This document shows, piece by piece, positions 36,101 through 46,200 of a stretch of 64,000 nt of DNA. The position numbers and the translations under genes were made by a program. Below the pieces are notes generated by a model. It saw only the letters and a program-made list of their open reading frames with translations, searched no databases and had not been told where the DNA came from. Source of the DNA: Watersipora subatra (lineage: Eukaryota > Bryozoa > Gymnolaemata > Cheilostomatida > Watersiporidae); contig NC_088714.1 of assembly GCF_963576615.1 (NCBI RefSeq), positions 41,944,072 to 42,008,071 of the forward strand. Direction: 5' to 3'. The stretch's first letter is position 1. Every line of letters starts with the position of its first letter.

Positions 36101-39100
36101 ATGTGCGTACATACGAACGTATGTATGTACATATGTGCGGACATATGTAGCCTATGCACGCGTGTATTGTATGCATGTACATATATATGCATGCGTAAAT
36201 ACATATACATGTATATATATACATTACATACACATGTACATACATACATGCATGCATATATACATACATACATGCATACAATACATGCATACATACGATT
36301 AATCATATGCATGTGCATAGGTATGTATGTGCGTACATACGTACATATGTATCTACATACATACGGACATATGTATATATGCATGTATTGTATGAAGTAT
36401 GTATGCATACATGTAAGAATATATGCATACATACATATGTATGTACATACATATATACATACATGCATACATACAGGTATATGATGAGAATGTTCCTGTT
36501 CTGATAAACTAAGAAATATAAAAGACATGCTCTCAACTAACTTGTTGACCTAGTTTTTTTATTAAACCTGACAGCTGCTCACCAAAATGTCTAATGCCTA
36601 ATAGGTCTTCAAAGCGTAGTCAGTTTCTTTCCTTCTTTCTTTATATCTGTATATATATGCAGAGCCGTATTTTATTATCAGTTGCAATCGCTAACTCTGT
36701 ATCGCTTTGCTTCTGTAAGTATGTGTTCTTACATTGTACATTCTTGTATTATGTTAGCTCTAGATAGTGACCTTGTCTACTGTCGGGTGTGGCTCATGTT
36801 TTGTTTCATCTGCAGTCAATAACCGTGTTTCTACGCTTCGGCTAGGTTTGGAGTTGCTCACTCCTGATGAATTCCCACCCTACCAATTAATGATTCAGAG
36901 TTGCATTGTATACGATAGATCTTTCCACGATTCGCGATGTATCCCTCAAAACAAATTATGTTAAAGCAGACTCTCTTCCAATTTACAATTACACTGATCA
37001 CACTAGGTCATATTGATCTCAATTACCAGATCTAAAAAGTAATTATTTCATCACCCTCGTATGAGCAACCCATCTTTGGCATGTAAATGAAAATGTCCAG
37101 CAGAAACAGTAGTGAGTAGCAGTAGAACATTCTCGTAGCAAAGACCTGCGAAGTTGTGTGCTGACATTGTTTTACCTCCACATATACCTCGGAGAGCGTA
37201 TGTGAGTACTAGCTGTGCTACCCGGCGTTGCCGAGGTAATAAACAAGTATTTGGACAGAAAATTGATTTGTTTTTAACATATAACAACATTTGCCATTTT
37301 AACTTTCAAACTACATATCATGACAAAAGTGTTTTGCGTAGTTGAAATAAATTAAGAAAAAAATAAAAACAACTGTAAAGGTTTTAAAACTTTGTCAAAC
37401 AACTGTAACTTTTAAACTTCATATCATGAGGAAATTATTTTGTGCAGTAAAGGTTCTTTTTTTGGAGGCATTAGACAATGTGTAACTTCTGAAAATACAT
37501 GTATTTAACAAATCAATAAAAGAATATGACAGAATATGGTAGTATTTTGTAGTTGAAATTTTATTAGAACAATGTCTGCCAAAAATGGTTGAATGAAAAA
37601 TTAATATTAATAATAAAAATCGGAAACTAACTAAGTAATAATAACAGTGATAGGAAAATGAATAATGTTTAAACTTCAAACACAATACTCAAATTATGTT
37701 TCAAACATGCAAGTTGAAATAATAACGATAATGAAACAAACTTTAAAAACTTATATTATAAATTTCAAAAGTTATAAAAAGTTTATAAATGTAATAAGAG
37801 AATGGAAATCTAAATATATATTCAGGTTATCTTTTAGGAGCTTTTGTGAAACTGGCGAACTTGCCTTATCTGTCTGTTGAGGAAAGGAAATTGCGCTTGT
37901 TAATATACTATATGGCTATTAAAATAAACGTTAAGTTACAAGTTGAAAAAGATTCATACAAACAAAGATGTTTTTAATTTTATTTAGAAGAAATAACGTA
38001 AAAGATTTTTTAAACAAACAAAGATTTTGTTCGTATTTAATTATTGTGGAACACAAGATACCAAATCAGAATCCAAAAACAATGTAGCTGGGAAAAAGTT
38101 TTCTGAGCAGCTAGAATAAATTATTAGCGAATTAAATGTAGATGTAAAATAAATAGCAAGTGTGTAAACTACGAAATGTTGATTCAACATATATATGCTG
38201 GTAACGTATATAATCAGTACAAAAATCGCCAAATTTTACGTTCGAGATAAATTAATCAAGCTTTAATGAAAGAAGACGAATAAGCATCGTGTTGCATACA
38301 CTTAGGTCACAAAATATTTCTGAACAGGAGCATTGTAACTCGTGGACGCAAGGCTAATATAATTAGCACACGCAGGGTGTATCCGTTATATGAAAACGTA
38401 TCTGATCACTATGGTGTTTTAGCCCATGGTAGAGAGTCCGAATCAGAAACTTGTCGATGCATTCGTCATGAGTTCAAATCCATCAGACTGCGGAATTTTA
38501 ATATCAAGATTTTAACAGCTATAGCTGGAGGGACACACATACTTTGAGAAATATATATATAGTTTAAGATTATTGATTCAGATCCATCAGCAGTGAGTGT
38601 TTTATCATGTTAAGTAATAAATAGTCTCATAGATGTCTTCGCACAAATTTAGTGAAGTGAAGTCGAATGCGTTCAGATTTTACTATTTCTTTGATTGGAG
38701 TGGAAGCATCTCCAAACTCATTAAAAACATAGACACGCAATGATAGAATTGTCAGATGGATTATCAATTGTCAGGCAACATACTCTGCTAATCAACTACC
38801 ACCACATTATTAACAAACACAACACTTCTTGCGATAGACGTAGTATACTAGGAAATGTACAAACCTTCAGTAACACTTAATGAGCTTTTAACAGTTGTCA
38901 GGTTGCAGACATTAAATTTTTAGTTTTTTATTATTTAGCTCAAAATCCCATATTGTTTTATTTTGTAGGAGCTGGTGAGGTTGAGGTCAAAAGGCTTTCC
39001 AACGGTAAATACTTTGGGGAACTTGCTCTATTGGACAATTCAAAAAGAACTGCTAGCATATATGCCATCGGTGATGTAAAATGTGGATTCCTTTCTCGCG

Positions 39101-39177
39101 ACTCATTTGAACGGCTGCTGGGACCTTGTCGAGACATCATGAAACGTGCAACAGCCAACTTTGAATTTAGCAAATAA
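26887..39177 (+). CDS. PRKAR2: cAMP-dependent protein kinase type II regulatory subunit, complete six-exon gene
   Basis: Model: join(26887-27128, 29835-30064, 32923-33105, 33767-33873, 35260-35422, 38969-39177), 377 residues, all junction phases consistent. Known role: the R subunit dimerises, docks to AKAPs, holds the PKA catalytic subunit inactive and releases it on binding cAMP. Seen: a RIIa dimerisation/docking helix pair at residues about 19-60; an acidic linker; the inhibitor sequence RRKSVSAE at 91-98, whose Ser94 makes this type II (a phosphorylatable substrate site); cAMP domain A with [15 protein letters not shown] (Glu204, Arg213); and domain B with [15 protein letters not shown] (Glu326, Arg335). 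Both phosphate-binding cassettes are intact. The C-terminus ends soon after [14 protein letters not shown], somewhat shorter than vertebrate RII. Introns 1, 2 and 5 hold minisatellites. Confidence 0.95.
27208..27815. repeat. Minisatellite in PKA intron 1, 31-bp unit
   Basis: About 19 units containing TATTTATGGTGAGGTGTTCA and then GTATGCTGTCA. Each unit carries ATGGTGAGG, close to a 5' splice-site consensus (G|GTGAGG), downstream of the real donor at 27129. The last few units are degenerate. Confidence 0.95.
27816..29279. other. PKA intron 1, unique part
   Basis: No repeat or coding signal that I can support. Open frames at 28296-28676 and 28891-29106 show no recognisable motif. Confidence 0.4.
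29280..29834. repeat. Minisatellite ending in the PKA exon 2 splice acceptor, 53-bp unit
   Basis: About ten units containing TCAACTGCCTTAATACAACA, GTAATCCCAGAGTTGCGTAT and GTCTGCTGTGTCT. The final copy runs straight into the acceptor: GTCTGCTGTGTCTTCAACAG, then exon 2. Elsewhere in the array the same place reads TCTTCAACTGCC. The pyrimidine tract of the real splice site is therefore a piece of the repeat unit, repeated about ten times upstream with the AG altered to TG. Confidence 0.93.
29835..30064 (+). CDS. PRKAR2: PKA RII exon 2: inhibitor site and start of cAMP domain A
   Basis: Encodes [20 protein letters not shown], an acidic DDSDEE cluster, [12 protein letters not shown] and the first helices of cAMP domain A ([17 protein letters not shown]), ending at NS|G. 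RRKS is a PKA consensus site. Donor CTCAG|GTTACT, phase 1. Confidence 0.95.
30065..31032. other. PKA intron 2, first part
   Basis: No array or recognisable element. Short open frames only. Confidence 0.4.
31033..31425. repeat. Minisatellite in PKA intron 2, 21-bp unit (GTCACTTACACCTGTACTGT)
   Basis: About 18 units of a 21-bp repeat with TACTGTA/TATTACT/CACTATT variants. Both strands remain open in frame because the unit is a multiple of three; this is not coding. Confidence 0.93.
31426..32922. other. PKA intron 2, remainder
   Basis: AT-rich. A small AATTTGATTTGAATTA-type duplication lies near 31750-31800. Nothing else recognised. Confidence 0.4.
32923..33105 (+). CDS. PRKAR2: PKA RII exon 3: cAMP domain A, phosphate-binding cassette
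   Basis: Encodes [19 protein letters not shown], then [20 protein letters not shown] and TVI. Glu204 and Arg213 of the cassette (2'-OH and phosphate contacts in the family) are present. Acceptor TTTAAATAG; donor CATAG|GTGAGT; phases 1 and 1. Confidence 0.95.
33395..33645 (+). repeat. Dispersed repeat with CCACCTCTATTTGAACGC motifs
   Basis: Starts at TGTAAAACCTCTAATCGAAC and contains four or five tandem-like CACCTCTATTTGA blocks, then GATCAGTAGAAAAGTGT and CGTATTAATAATG. The same order of blocks occurs inverted at 61545-61800. It lies in PKA intron 3. Probably the terminus or a deletion derivative of a DNA transposon; the family is not identified. Confidence 0.7.
33767..33873 (+). CDS. PRKAR2: PKA RII exon 4: end of cAMP domain A and inter-domain helix
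   Basis: Encodes [20 protein letters not shown], then [15 protein letters not shown]. The tryptophan in the GLLWALDR segment is characteristic of the family. Acceptor ATATTTTAG; donor GTGAG|GTGAGG, phase 0. Confidence 0.95.
34452..34950. repeat. MITE family A, full-length copy with about 155-bp TIRs
   Basis: GATTAACTGTGTTACAGCCG at 34452 is matched inverted ending at 34950. The arms (about 34452-34605 and 34795-34950) differ at only a handful of positions. The block GATTGCAAGGATGTT is shared with relatives at 52056-52475 and 54945-55045. A partial extra arm lies at about 34955-35010. It sits in PKA intron 4. Between the arms is a frame with no recognisable motif. Confidence 0.88.
35260..35422 (+). 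CDS. PRKAR2: PKA RII exon 5: cAMP domain B, first half
   Basis: Encodes [20 protein letters not shown], then [19 protein letters not shown] and VCSVRLDK. Acceptor GTGCTGCAG; donor AAAG|GTAATT, phase 1. Confidence 0.95.
35423..35784. other. PKA intron 5, start
   Basis: Nothing recognised. Confidence 0.4.
35785..36480. repeat. ACAT/ATGT-rich tract (about 700 bp)
   Basis: Mostly ACATACATATGT and ATGTACAT words, which are self-complementary. The region is open in many frames on both strands and can form many alternative hairpins. It lies in PKA intron 5. The overlapping frames ([14 protein letters not shown]) are not genes. Confidence 0.93.
36481..37207. other. PKA intron 5, unique part
   Basis: Nothing recognised apart from short frames without motifs. 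Confidence 0.4.
37208..38575 (+). repeat. Dispersed repeat, long copy, CCCGGCGTTGCC-type 5' end and ATATATATAG 3' end
   Basis: Begins CTAGCTGTGCTACCCGGCGT, then TGCCGAGGTAATAAA, and ends AGCTATAGCTGGAGGGACAC and ACTTTGAGAAATATATATAT. Near the 3' end, at about 38413-38492, is a tRNA-like stretch with TAGCCCATGGTAGAGAGTC (A-box-like) and GAGTTCAAATCC (B-box). The 5' blocks are shared with 8265-8735 (inverted) and 40495, and the 3' end with 40495-41990 and 62937. No open frame of note. It lies in PKA intron 5. Confidence 0.75.
38969..39177 (+). CDS. PRKAR2: PKA RII exon 6: cAMP domain B cassette and C-terminus
   Basis: Acceptor TTTATTTTGTAG. Encodes [20 protein letters not shown], then [18 protein letters not shown] and ending [23 protein letters not shown], stop TAA. 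Glu326 and Arg335 are the key cassette residues. The segment expected between the exon 5 beta strands and the cassette is short ([12 protein letters not shown]), shorter than in vertebrate RII. Confidence 0.95.
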
Positions 39178-40494
39178 TAGCCTATTTGATATATACAGTT
39201 ATTGCCCCCAAAATATGTGTTGCCTGTCACATGTCATCAGCTATGTATCATCTATCAAGGCCATGTTTTAGCTATCATAAGCTGTATGTCACAAATTGTC
39301 AGATAAGTGTCACCTACCAGGAGTTATGTGTCACCTGTCAGTAGTAATCATGTGTCACCTGTCAAGAATCCTGTATCTCACCGCAGAGGTTATGTGTCAC
39401 ATATTGTGTGCCATGTAAAATCTATTGCAAGTGTCAGCAGTTTCTATTACTCGTACTATTTTAGCAAACATGTAGTGGTTCCATAACTGTGCTGTAATGC
39501 AAGCAGTTGTCTACTCCTGCTTCTTGGACAACAATTGCTAGTCTAGTCATTATGTGTAACTAACTGGTTATTGAATTTTTATTGACTCGTTAAAAGTTTA
39601 CTTTAAAGTGATTAAATTTAGTGGCAGACTGTTTTTATCTTAACACCTCTGAAACAACTCCAAGCCAATAAAAGAGTGAAATAGGGAGGTAAATTGTTAG
39701 TTATATTCCATCAGTACTTGAGAATCAGCCTCTTTCCTTTACAAGAAGTTATGACATCTAGCTCAGGGTTTCCTGATTGGGGTGCACGTCTTCCTAAGGG
39801 GTGCAAACTGCCGTTTGCAGGGGTACAAGAAACAATTGTGAAAACGGAAAAAGTGTATTTGTCGTTGCAGCAATTTGCCTAGATACATCAGGATTCTCAT
39901 TCCTTTTATGCATTAAAAAATAACATCATAAAACTGTCAATTCTATCCACAAAAAAACACGTTTTGATCAGATAATAGCAAAGAAGAGACAAGAAAAAGT
40001 CAAAGATCATAAAGTGAGTTGTTTTGTATATGCTGCTGCTGAGTGAAAACATTAGACACTTCTTAGAATGACCTTTCAATAACATATTGTTTTCATAAAT
40101 TCTGAATATGTATGTTTTTCTTTATGTTTTGAGCTTTTTTATTTCATTAAAAACAATGGGGTGAGGAATTACCCTTGTCAGTCGTAGGGGGTTTGGCAGT
40201 GAAAACGAGTATGGAAGCGCTAACCTCGCTAATTGCTGTTGACAATCCCAGCATGAACTTGTCCATAAGCTAAGAAAGTACAATCCTTTTAATAGGTTAA
40301 CTGAAATAGCTTTCCGTGTAAAATGCAACTATTTGCTACTTAGACACAAGTACCATTTGAATAAAATACCCAATGTCAATTGATATAACGTTGCAAGTAT
40401 ATACAAAGGTAGACTCAGTAAGTCAAATGTTACAAAAATAGAAACTGACTTCATGCAATGAACACACATATGTATCTTTGCACATAGACCCAAC
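39178..40494. other. 3' flank of the PKA RII gene
   Basis: Probably includes the 3' UTR. Loose GTCACCTGTCA-type words repeat at 39225-39400 without a regular period. No other gene. Confidence 0.4.
39667..39672 (+). promoter_or_regulatory. PRKAR2: Candidate polyadenylation signal of the PKA RII gene
   Basis: AATAAA lies 490 nt after the stop codon, within a T/A-rich stretch. Other hexamers may serve instead. Confidence 0.3.
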
Positions 40495-41990
40495 AGCTTA
40501 ACTTTCAAACTACATATCATGAGAAAAGTGTTTTGTGTAATTGAAATAAATTAAGAGAGAAAATAAAAACAGCTGTAAAGGTTTTCACACTTTGTCAAAA
40601 AACTTTTCACCTTCATATCATGAGGGAAATGTTTTGTGCAGATCAAATACTTTAAAAAAATAAAACGGCTTTAAAAAGGTTTAGATGTAAATGTGAAATA
40701 ATTAGCAAGTAATAGCGAAATCAAGTCAGTTTTGATACGATTACAATAAAAGATGATTCGGTAATGGTACAGTTAATACGAACTGAGAAAACAAAATAAA
40801 AATCCTGAATATGTAGAACTAATAATAACATTTCTTGCATAGAAGTTTGTGTGTGTGTGTGCGCGCGCGCACACGTATGTGGGCATACCTGCCAACTCTC
40901 ACGCATTGAGCGTGAGACTCACGCAATCACCCCAAAGAAAAAAAGAAAATGCGTGAGAAATGCGTGAGATTTTTGCCCCAATTTCCACAACTTTATATAT
41001 ACTATCATTGATACATCAATTGCCCCAAAACCAAATCTCACGCATTGCCCCACTTTTGGGTTGACAGGCCTGTGTGTGGGTGTGTGTGCATGCGTACGTG
41101 CGTAGTAGGTTACTGTTCCTCCAGAGCTATCCATCAAAACTTTGAATACCACTATACTAGTACCTCTCGATACCAGTACAAATGTAAAAATGAGATATCC
41201 TACTGTTTTTGTCTGACCGAACGGAAAGATCATGTCGAGGCTTTTTCCCTTGAGACAATATAATTGTCTGCGCGAGAAGAATTGGCTTTGACCCCAGATA
41301 TAGTAACTAAACCTTACGAAAAATATTTCTTAATAAAGGTATTGTAACGCGTGCCGCATTGGTAAAATAATCAGCGTGCGCTATAGCTATACCTATAGCT
41401 ATACCTATAGCCAGAATCTGAGTAGAACATAGAAAAGTGTAGACAATCATGTAAACATTGTTTTATATAACGCCTCACTTCTGGTGGCGGTATGCATTCA
41501 GAAAATTTGCATACACTTGCATTGAGCTGCATTTTTTTACACTTTAGTTTAGAAGCTTAGAACCAGTGCTAAAAAATAAATATTGACAGGAGGACTTTTA
41601 TATTAGTCTAAACTAACACAGAAGTTTAAATTCTAATAATAATTAAAAATTATTATTCAAAAACGGATTTCACCAATTATTTGATATAAATTTTTGAAGT
41701 TTTTGTTAAAAACATTTAGGAAAGGAAATCCTCTAATACACGTATATGGGAATCACTAACAAAGAAAAGAATGGAGAAGTAGAATTGTTGTGGTTAAGTA
41801 ACCCTAGCTACTTTTTGAAATGGGTTTTTGGAAGGTGAAAGTTAGTATCTCAGTAACATGTTATCAATTGGAGGCGTGGCACTTCCGCCGCCACAGCTAA
41901 CCAGCTATGACGCCATTGTCTAAATTCTTATAATCTCAAACTCAGGCCGGAATGACAGACGTACTTTGAGAAATATATATATATAGATTT
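40495..41990 (+). repeat. Dispersed repeat, long copy related to 37208-38575
   Basis: The 5' part shares ACTTTCAAACTACATATCAT and ACAGCTGTAAAGGTTTT blocks with the copy at 37208. The 3' part ends GACAGACGTACTTTGAGAAA and TATATATATATAG. A different element is nested at about 40880-41075. The interior is otherwise diverged. Confidence 0.7.
40880..41075. repeat. Small MITE with CTCACGCATT ends, nested in a dispersed repeat
   Basis: The left end reads ATACCTGCCAACTCTCACGC; the right end reads inverted CAGGCCTGTCAACC, then GGGGCAATGCGTGAGAT. Internally AGCGTGAGACTCACGC forms a hairpin. It is flanked by GTGTGT/GCGCGC and TGTGTGGG sequence, so a target duplication is hard to call. Confidence 0.7.
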
Positions 41991-42429
41991 TGATAGCAAA
42001 GTGACATCTGACATCATAACATGTCAGCTCTAATAGCAAAACCTGTTTATACAAAGAACATCTATATTTACATGCCTGTTGCCTCTATCTCTGCATGTCT
42101 GAAACAAAAGTTAATTTTGTAATGCTATTGTTATTTTTTAACATTGTGTTTGGCTCATGGCATGCACCGCTTAGTATATATAAGCAACTGATACTCTTCC
42201 GTGTGTGTCAATCTGTCTGTCAGTTTTCTACTCGATTCGTCTACATGTGGCACTTTAACAAATAGACTTTATAATTTGGAACATCTTATTTCACTGAGTA
42301 AGCGATTCGATACAACACGGGGCTTCTACAGAAAGCCCCCTTAGGATAGCAGAGTTAGGGTAACGCGCTATTACAAAATTCTTTATAACATGATTGTTAT
42401 CACATCTGAAGAGTACATCCTTTCAACTT
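41991..42429. other. Intergenic sequence between convergent genes
   Basis: Nothing recognised. Confidence 0.4.
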
Positions 42430-42695
42430 GCAACAGATGTAATAGATGCAACCCAGTAGTGGTGTGAGACATGACTGCAAGGACAACAGATGTAATAGAT
42501 GCAACCCTGTAGCAGTGTGAGACATGACTGCAAGGACAACAGATGTAATAGATGCAACCCAGTAGTGGTGTGAGACATGACTGCAAGGACAACAGATGTA
42601 ATAGATGCAACCCAGTAGCGGTGTGAGACATGACTGCAAGGACAACAGATGTAATAGATGCAACCCTGTAGCAGTGTGAAACATGACTGCAAGGA
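42430..42695. repeat. Minisatellite, 53-bp unit, five copies
   Basis: Units contain GACAACAGATGTAATAGATG, CAACCCAGTAGTGGTGTGAG and ACATGACTGCAAG. Copies start at 42482, 42535 and so on, every 53 bp, and are nearly identical. The array is downstream of the RPS6KC1-like stop codon. Confidence 0.95.
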
Positions 42696-42727
42696 GATAG
42701 GACATGGTTACACCACCCAGTTAGACT

Positions 42728-42733
42728 TTATTA
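42728..42733 (-). promoter_or_regulatory. Candidate polyadenylation signal of the RPS6KC1-like gene
   Basis: AATAAA on the minus strand lies about 395 nt after the stop codon at 43128-43130. Suggestive only. Confidence 0.25.
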
Positions 42734-43127
42734 TTTCACCTTGAAGGGCAGATGAAGTATAGACAAGGTTATGTAATAAATAGATGAGTTTCATTACAAA
42801 AACATGAATATAATGAAAAACATGTTAATATATAATGAAAATAATAATTATATGAATAGCTAGAATGAAGCGTAACCACCGTTCGCCATTACATTATCAT
42901 ATATAAATCAGCATGCACCCCCTACATCTACATTCATAGCGAGCAGTCTGAATTATATCTGAGAAGCGTGTACATTCAGCTTGGGAGTTTACAAAAAATG
43001 ACTAACAGCCAGAATGAAAGATTTTGGTGCATGGCGATGGAAATCGATGAATAAAAGCATGCATAGATTTCCGTACATACTATTCCTTAATATCTATCTA
43101 AAGTTCTCAGGCTTTCCCGCAAGTTCG

Positions 43128-43229
43128 CTAGATAGCTGACCACACGATTTTCTGAAAAAAAGGATGTGCCTTTATCTCCTCTACCCCTGCAGCATCTCCT
43201 AGCCGTTCTCTTGGGTTGCAACGAAGTAG
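43128..43229 (-). CDS. RPS6KC1: RPS6KC1-like last exon
   Basis: Minus-strand acceptor CCTTTTCAG, then LLRCNPRERLGDAAGVEEIK, AHPFFQKIVWSAI and TAG at 43130-43128. NPRERLG and HPFF are the usual end of an AGC-type kinase domain. Phase 0. Confidence 0.9.
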   Translation of the reverse strand, partial: LLRCNPRERLGDAAGVEEIKAHPFFQKIVWSAI

Positions 43230-46200
43230 CTGAAAAGGACACGGAATAACATGATTGCTGCACATGTTAATCATAGGTAAATGGGTAAGATACGATAGGT
43301 GAACATGCTAATGGTAGGTGCACATGAGATGATATGAAACAACAGTTACACATTTACAATAGTTAACATGGTGTAACACAACAGTCACATATACAATAGT
43401 TAACACGGTGTAACACAACAGTCACACATATACAATAGTTAACACGGTGTAACACAACAGTCACACATATACAATAGTTAACACGGTGTAACACAACAGT
43501 CACACATATACAATAATTAACACGGTGTAACACAACAGTCACACATATACAATAGTTAACACAACATCACACATATACAATAGTTAACACGATGTAAAAC
43601 CAAAGTCACACATATGCAATAGTTAACACGGTGTAACACAACAGTCACACATATATATATAATAGTTAACACGATGTAAAACGACAGTCACACATATACA
43701 ATAGTTATGATGGTGTAAAACAACAGTTATATGTATACAATGTTGCATCCTGACCTGCTTGAGTAGGTGGTCTGCTTCCGTGGACAGATGTTGAGGGGTG
43801 TGGAGTATTGTGTGAGAAGTTATGCCTCTTGGATGAACGCTGCCAAGACTTACACCGGCTAGCAGCTCATAGAGAAGCACCCCAAAGCTCCAGTAGTCGG
43901 AGGCCTTGCACATTCCACCTGGCAACCTCGCCTCTGTATCACAAGGAGAACAAAGAGTCAATTAAATTACAAATGATAGTTAAAAAATTCCAATGTTACT
44001 GCAATCAGTTTGGTATATTAGTTACTGAATGCGAGTAGACAGCTATAAGAGAATTATTTATGCCGTAAACAGCTGTTTTAATATCGCAAATGTACCAAAT
44101 ACATGCTTGTATTGAGGGAGAATGGTAGAATATGGACTAGTGGCTATGATGGAGCACTTCCCAATTGGTAAAAAATTCACCAATTGACTCCCTTTATTTC
44201 TTTTTGAAGTTATGTTACTTATTTTTTTGTACAGCTACAAGCTGCATATGAAATGGTCAAACTGTTCTTGTCACAATTTGAGTAAATCAATAATTTACTT
44301 AATCAAATGAATTTTGTGTGGACTTGCTTCAATCAGTAATAAACTTGTTCATAATGTTCACCAAAGCTCAGAATGTTTTAAGACAATATATTTGGGCATG
44401 AACATACAACACCCAAACTTCCATAGGATCCTTTCTACTTGAAAGCTGTGGGGGTAGCCTGTCTTGACAAACTGTTGTTTTTGCGGAGTTGTCCCCCGTC
44501 GAGCAGGCGAGCAACAACAGCTTGTCACAAAACGTACTGCACCTGATGCATCAGCTGCACTTATAGGGAGTTGTTCTCTTCCGTCTACGCGGCTTGGCTG
44601 CAATGTTATGTCGGTGGCTCCATTGGTAATCATAACGGATTTTATGCAAAAATTTATGTAAAAAAAAAAGATTACAACATTTAACCAAAGACCAGTCTCT
44701 GTGGTAAACTTTAGTAGAACTTAAGAATAAAATAAATTGAAAATAAAATCAATAACAACAAATAAAACTGACTGATAAAAATAGAAATAAAACTGACTGA
44801 GCGCACAATTTACAACATTTTTAGTCGCTGTTGTTGCCTAAGTTCTCAAATTCTACTAAAGTTTACTGCAGAGACGGGTCGCTAATTAAATGTTCTTACC
44901 TTAATTTTTCTACATAAATTTTTGCACGAAATCCGTTATGATTACCAATGGAGCGACCGACATAACATCGCAACCAAGCCGCATAGACGGAAGAGAACAA
45001 CTCCCTTTCAATGCAGCTGATGCATCAGGTGCAGTACTTCTTGTGACAGGCTGTTGTTGCTCACCCGCTCGACGGGGGACGACTCCGCAAAAACAACAGT
45101 TTGTCAAGACAGGCTACTGTGGGGGTCAAGTAAACCATCCTAGATGGGGTAGAATAAGCCATCCTAGATGGGGTAACATAAACTATCCTAGATAGGGTAA
45201 TATAGACCATCCTAGATGGGGTAACATAGACCATTTTAGATGGAGTAAGATAGACCATCCTAGAAGGGGTAATATAAGCCATCCTAGATGGAGTAATATA
45301 AGCCATCCTAGATGGGATAACATAAACTATCCTAAATAGGGTAATATAGACCATCCTAGATGGGGTAATATAAGCCATCCTAGATGGAGTAATATAAGCC
45401 ATCCTAGATGGTTAATAACCAATGATTTGTTTCTTTACGTACTCAAAGCAATTACTGTTATTACTCTTCTGCCCTCACTAGTAAATCTCTTCCTCCAGTA
45501 AAAGCCCTCATGCCCATAAACTACAGCCTTTAGATATCAGTGGCTTTGTGTCATTCAAGCAGCACTAACACTTTTTTACATGCTTAGATTGCTATCGAAT
45601 AAGGAAAAATGTTCTCTATGTAAAATATCGTGGAATACAGTAGCAAAGGGTACATGACAGCAATGACACCATCCAACATTACTAGTTGTTTCTTAGCAAC
45701 TGAAGCATTTCAAAGTGATTATTTTTTGTTGCGCGCTGTCAAGGATCGACCTAGAGGCTCTGCAGAAGTAAAAGGTTGGCACAACTAACAGAAGAGGGAA
45801 ATCAACTACACTGACAGCAACTACTCAGAAAACTAATGAACCAGATGGACCAGGTGATAGCAAGATGTTTGAGGCAGGATTTCATCAGTCCTCTAGATCA
45901 CGATTCGAAAAACAACAAATACCAAAAGAAGGAGTAAACCTAATAAGAGTGTGAACCTAATATGAGTGTGAACCTGATAGGAGTGTGAACCCAATAGGAG
46001 TGAACCCGCTAGGAGTGAACCTGATAGAAGTGAACCTAATAGGAGTGAACCTGATAGGAGTGAACCTAATAGGAGTGAACCCGATAGGAGTGAACCCGAT
46101 AAGAGTGAACCTAATGAGTGTGAACCTAATAGGAGTGTGAACCTGATAGGAGTGAACCCGATAGGATTGAACCTAATAGGAGTGAACCCAATAAGAGTGA

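Noticed and set aside
35708-36536. Tyr/Met/His-rich frames on both strands
   Set aside because: Translations of the ACATACATATGT tract.
44358-45195. Two similar frames on opposite strands containing TNCCFCGVVPRRAGEQQQ, looking like a duplicated gene
   Set aside because: They are the two terminal inverted repeats of the long-TIR element, with no start or stop arrangement of a gene.
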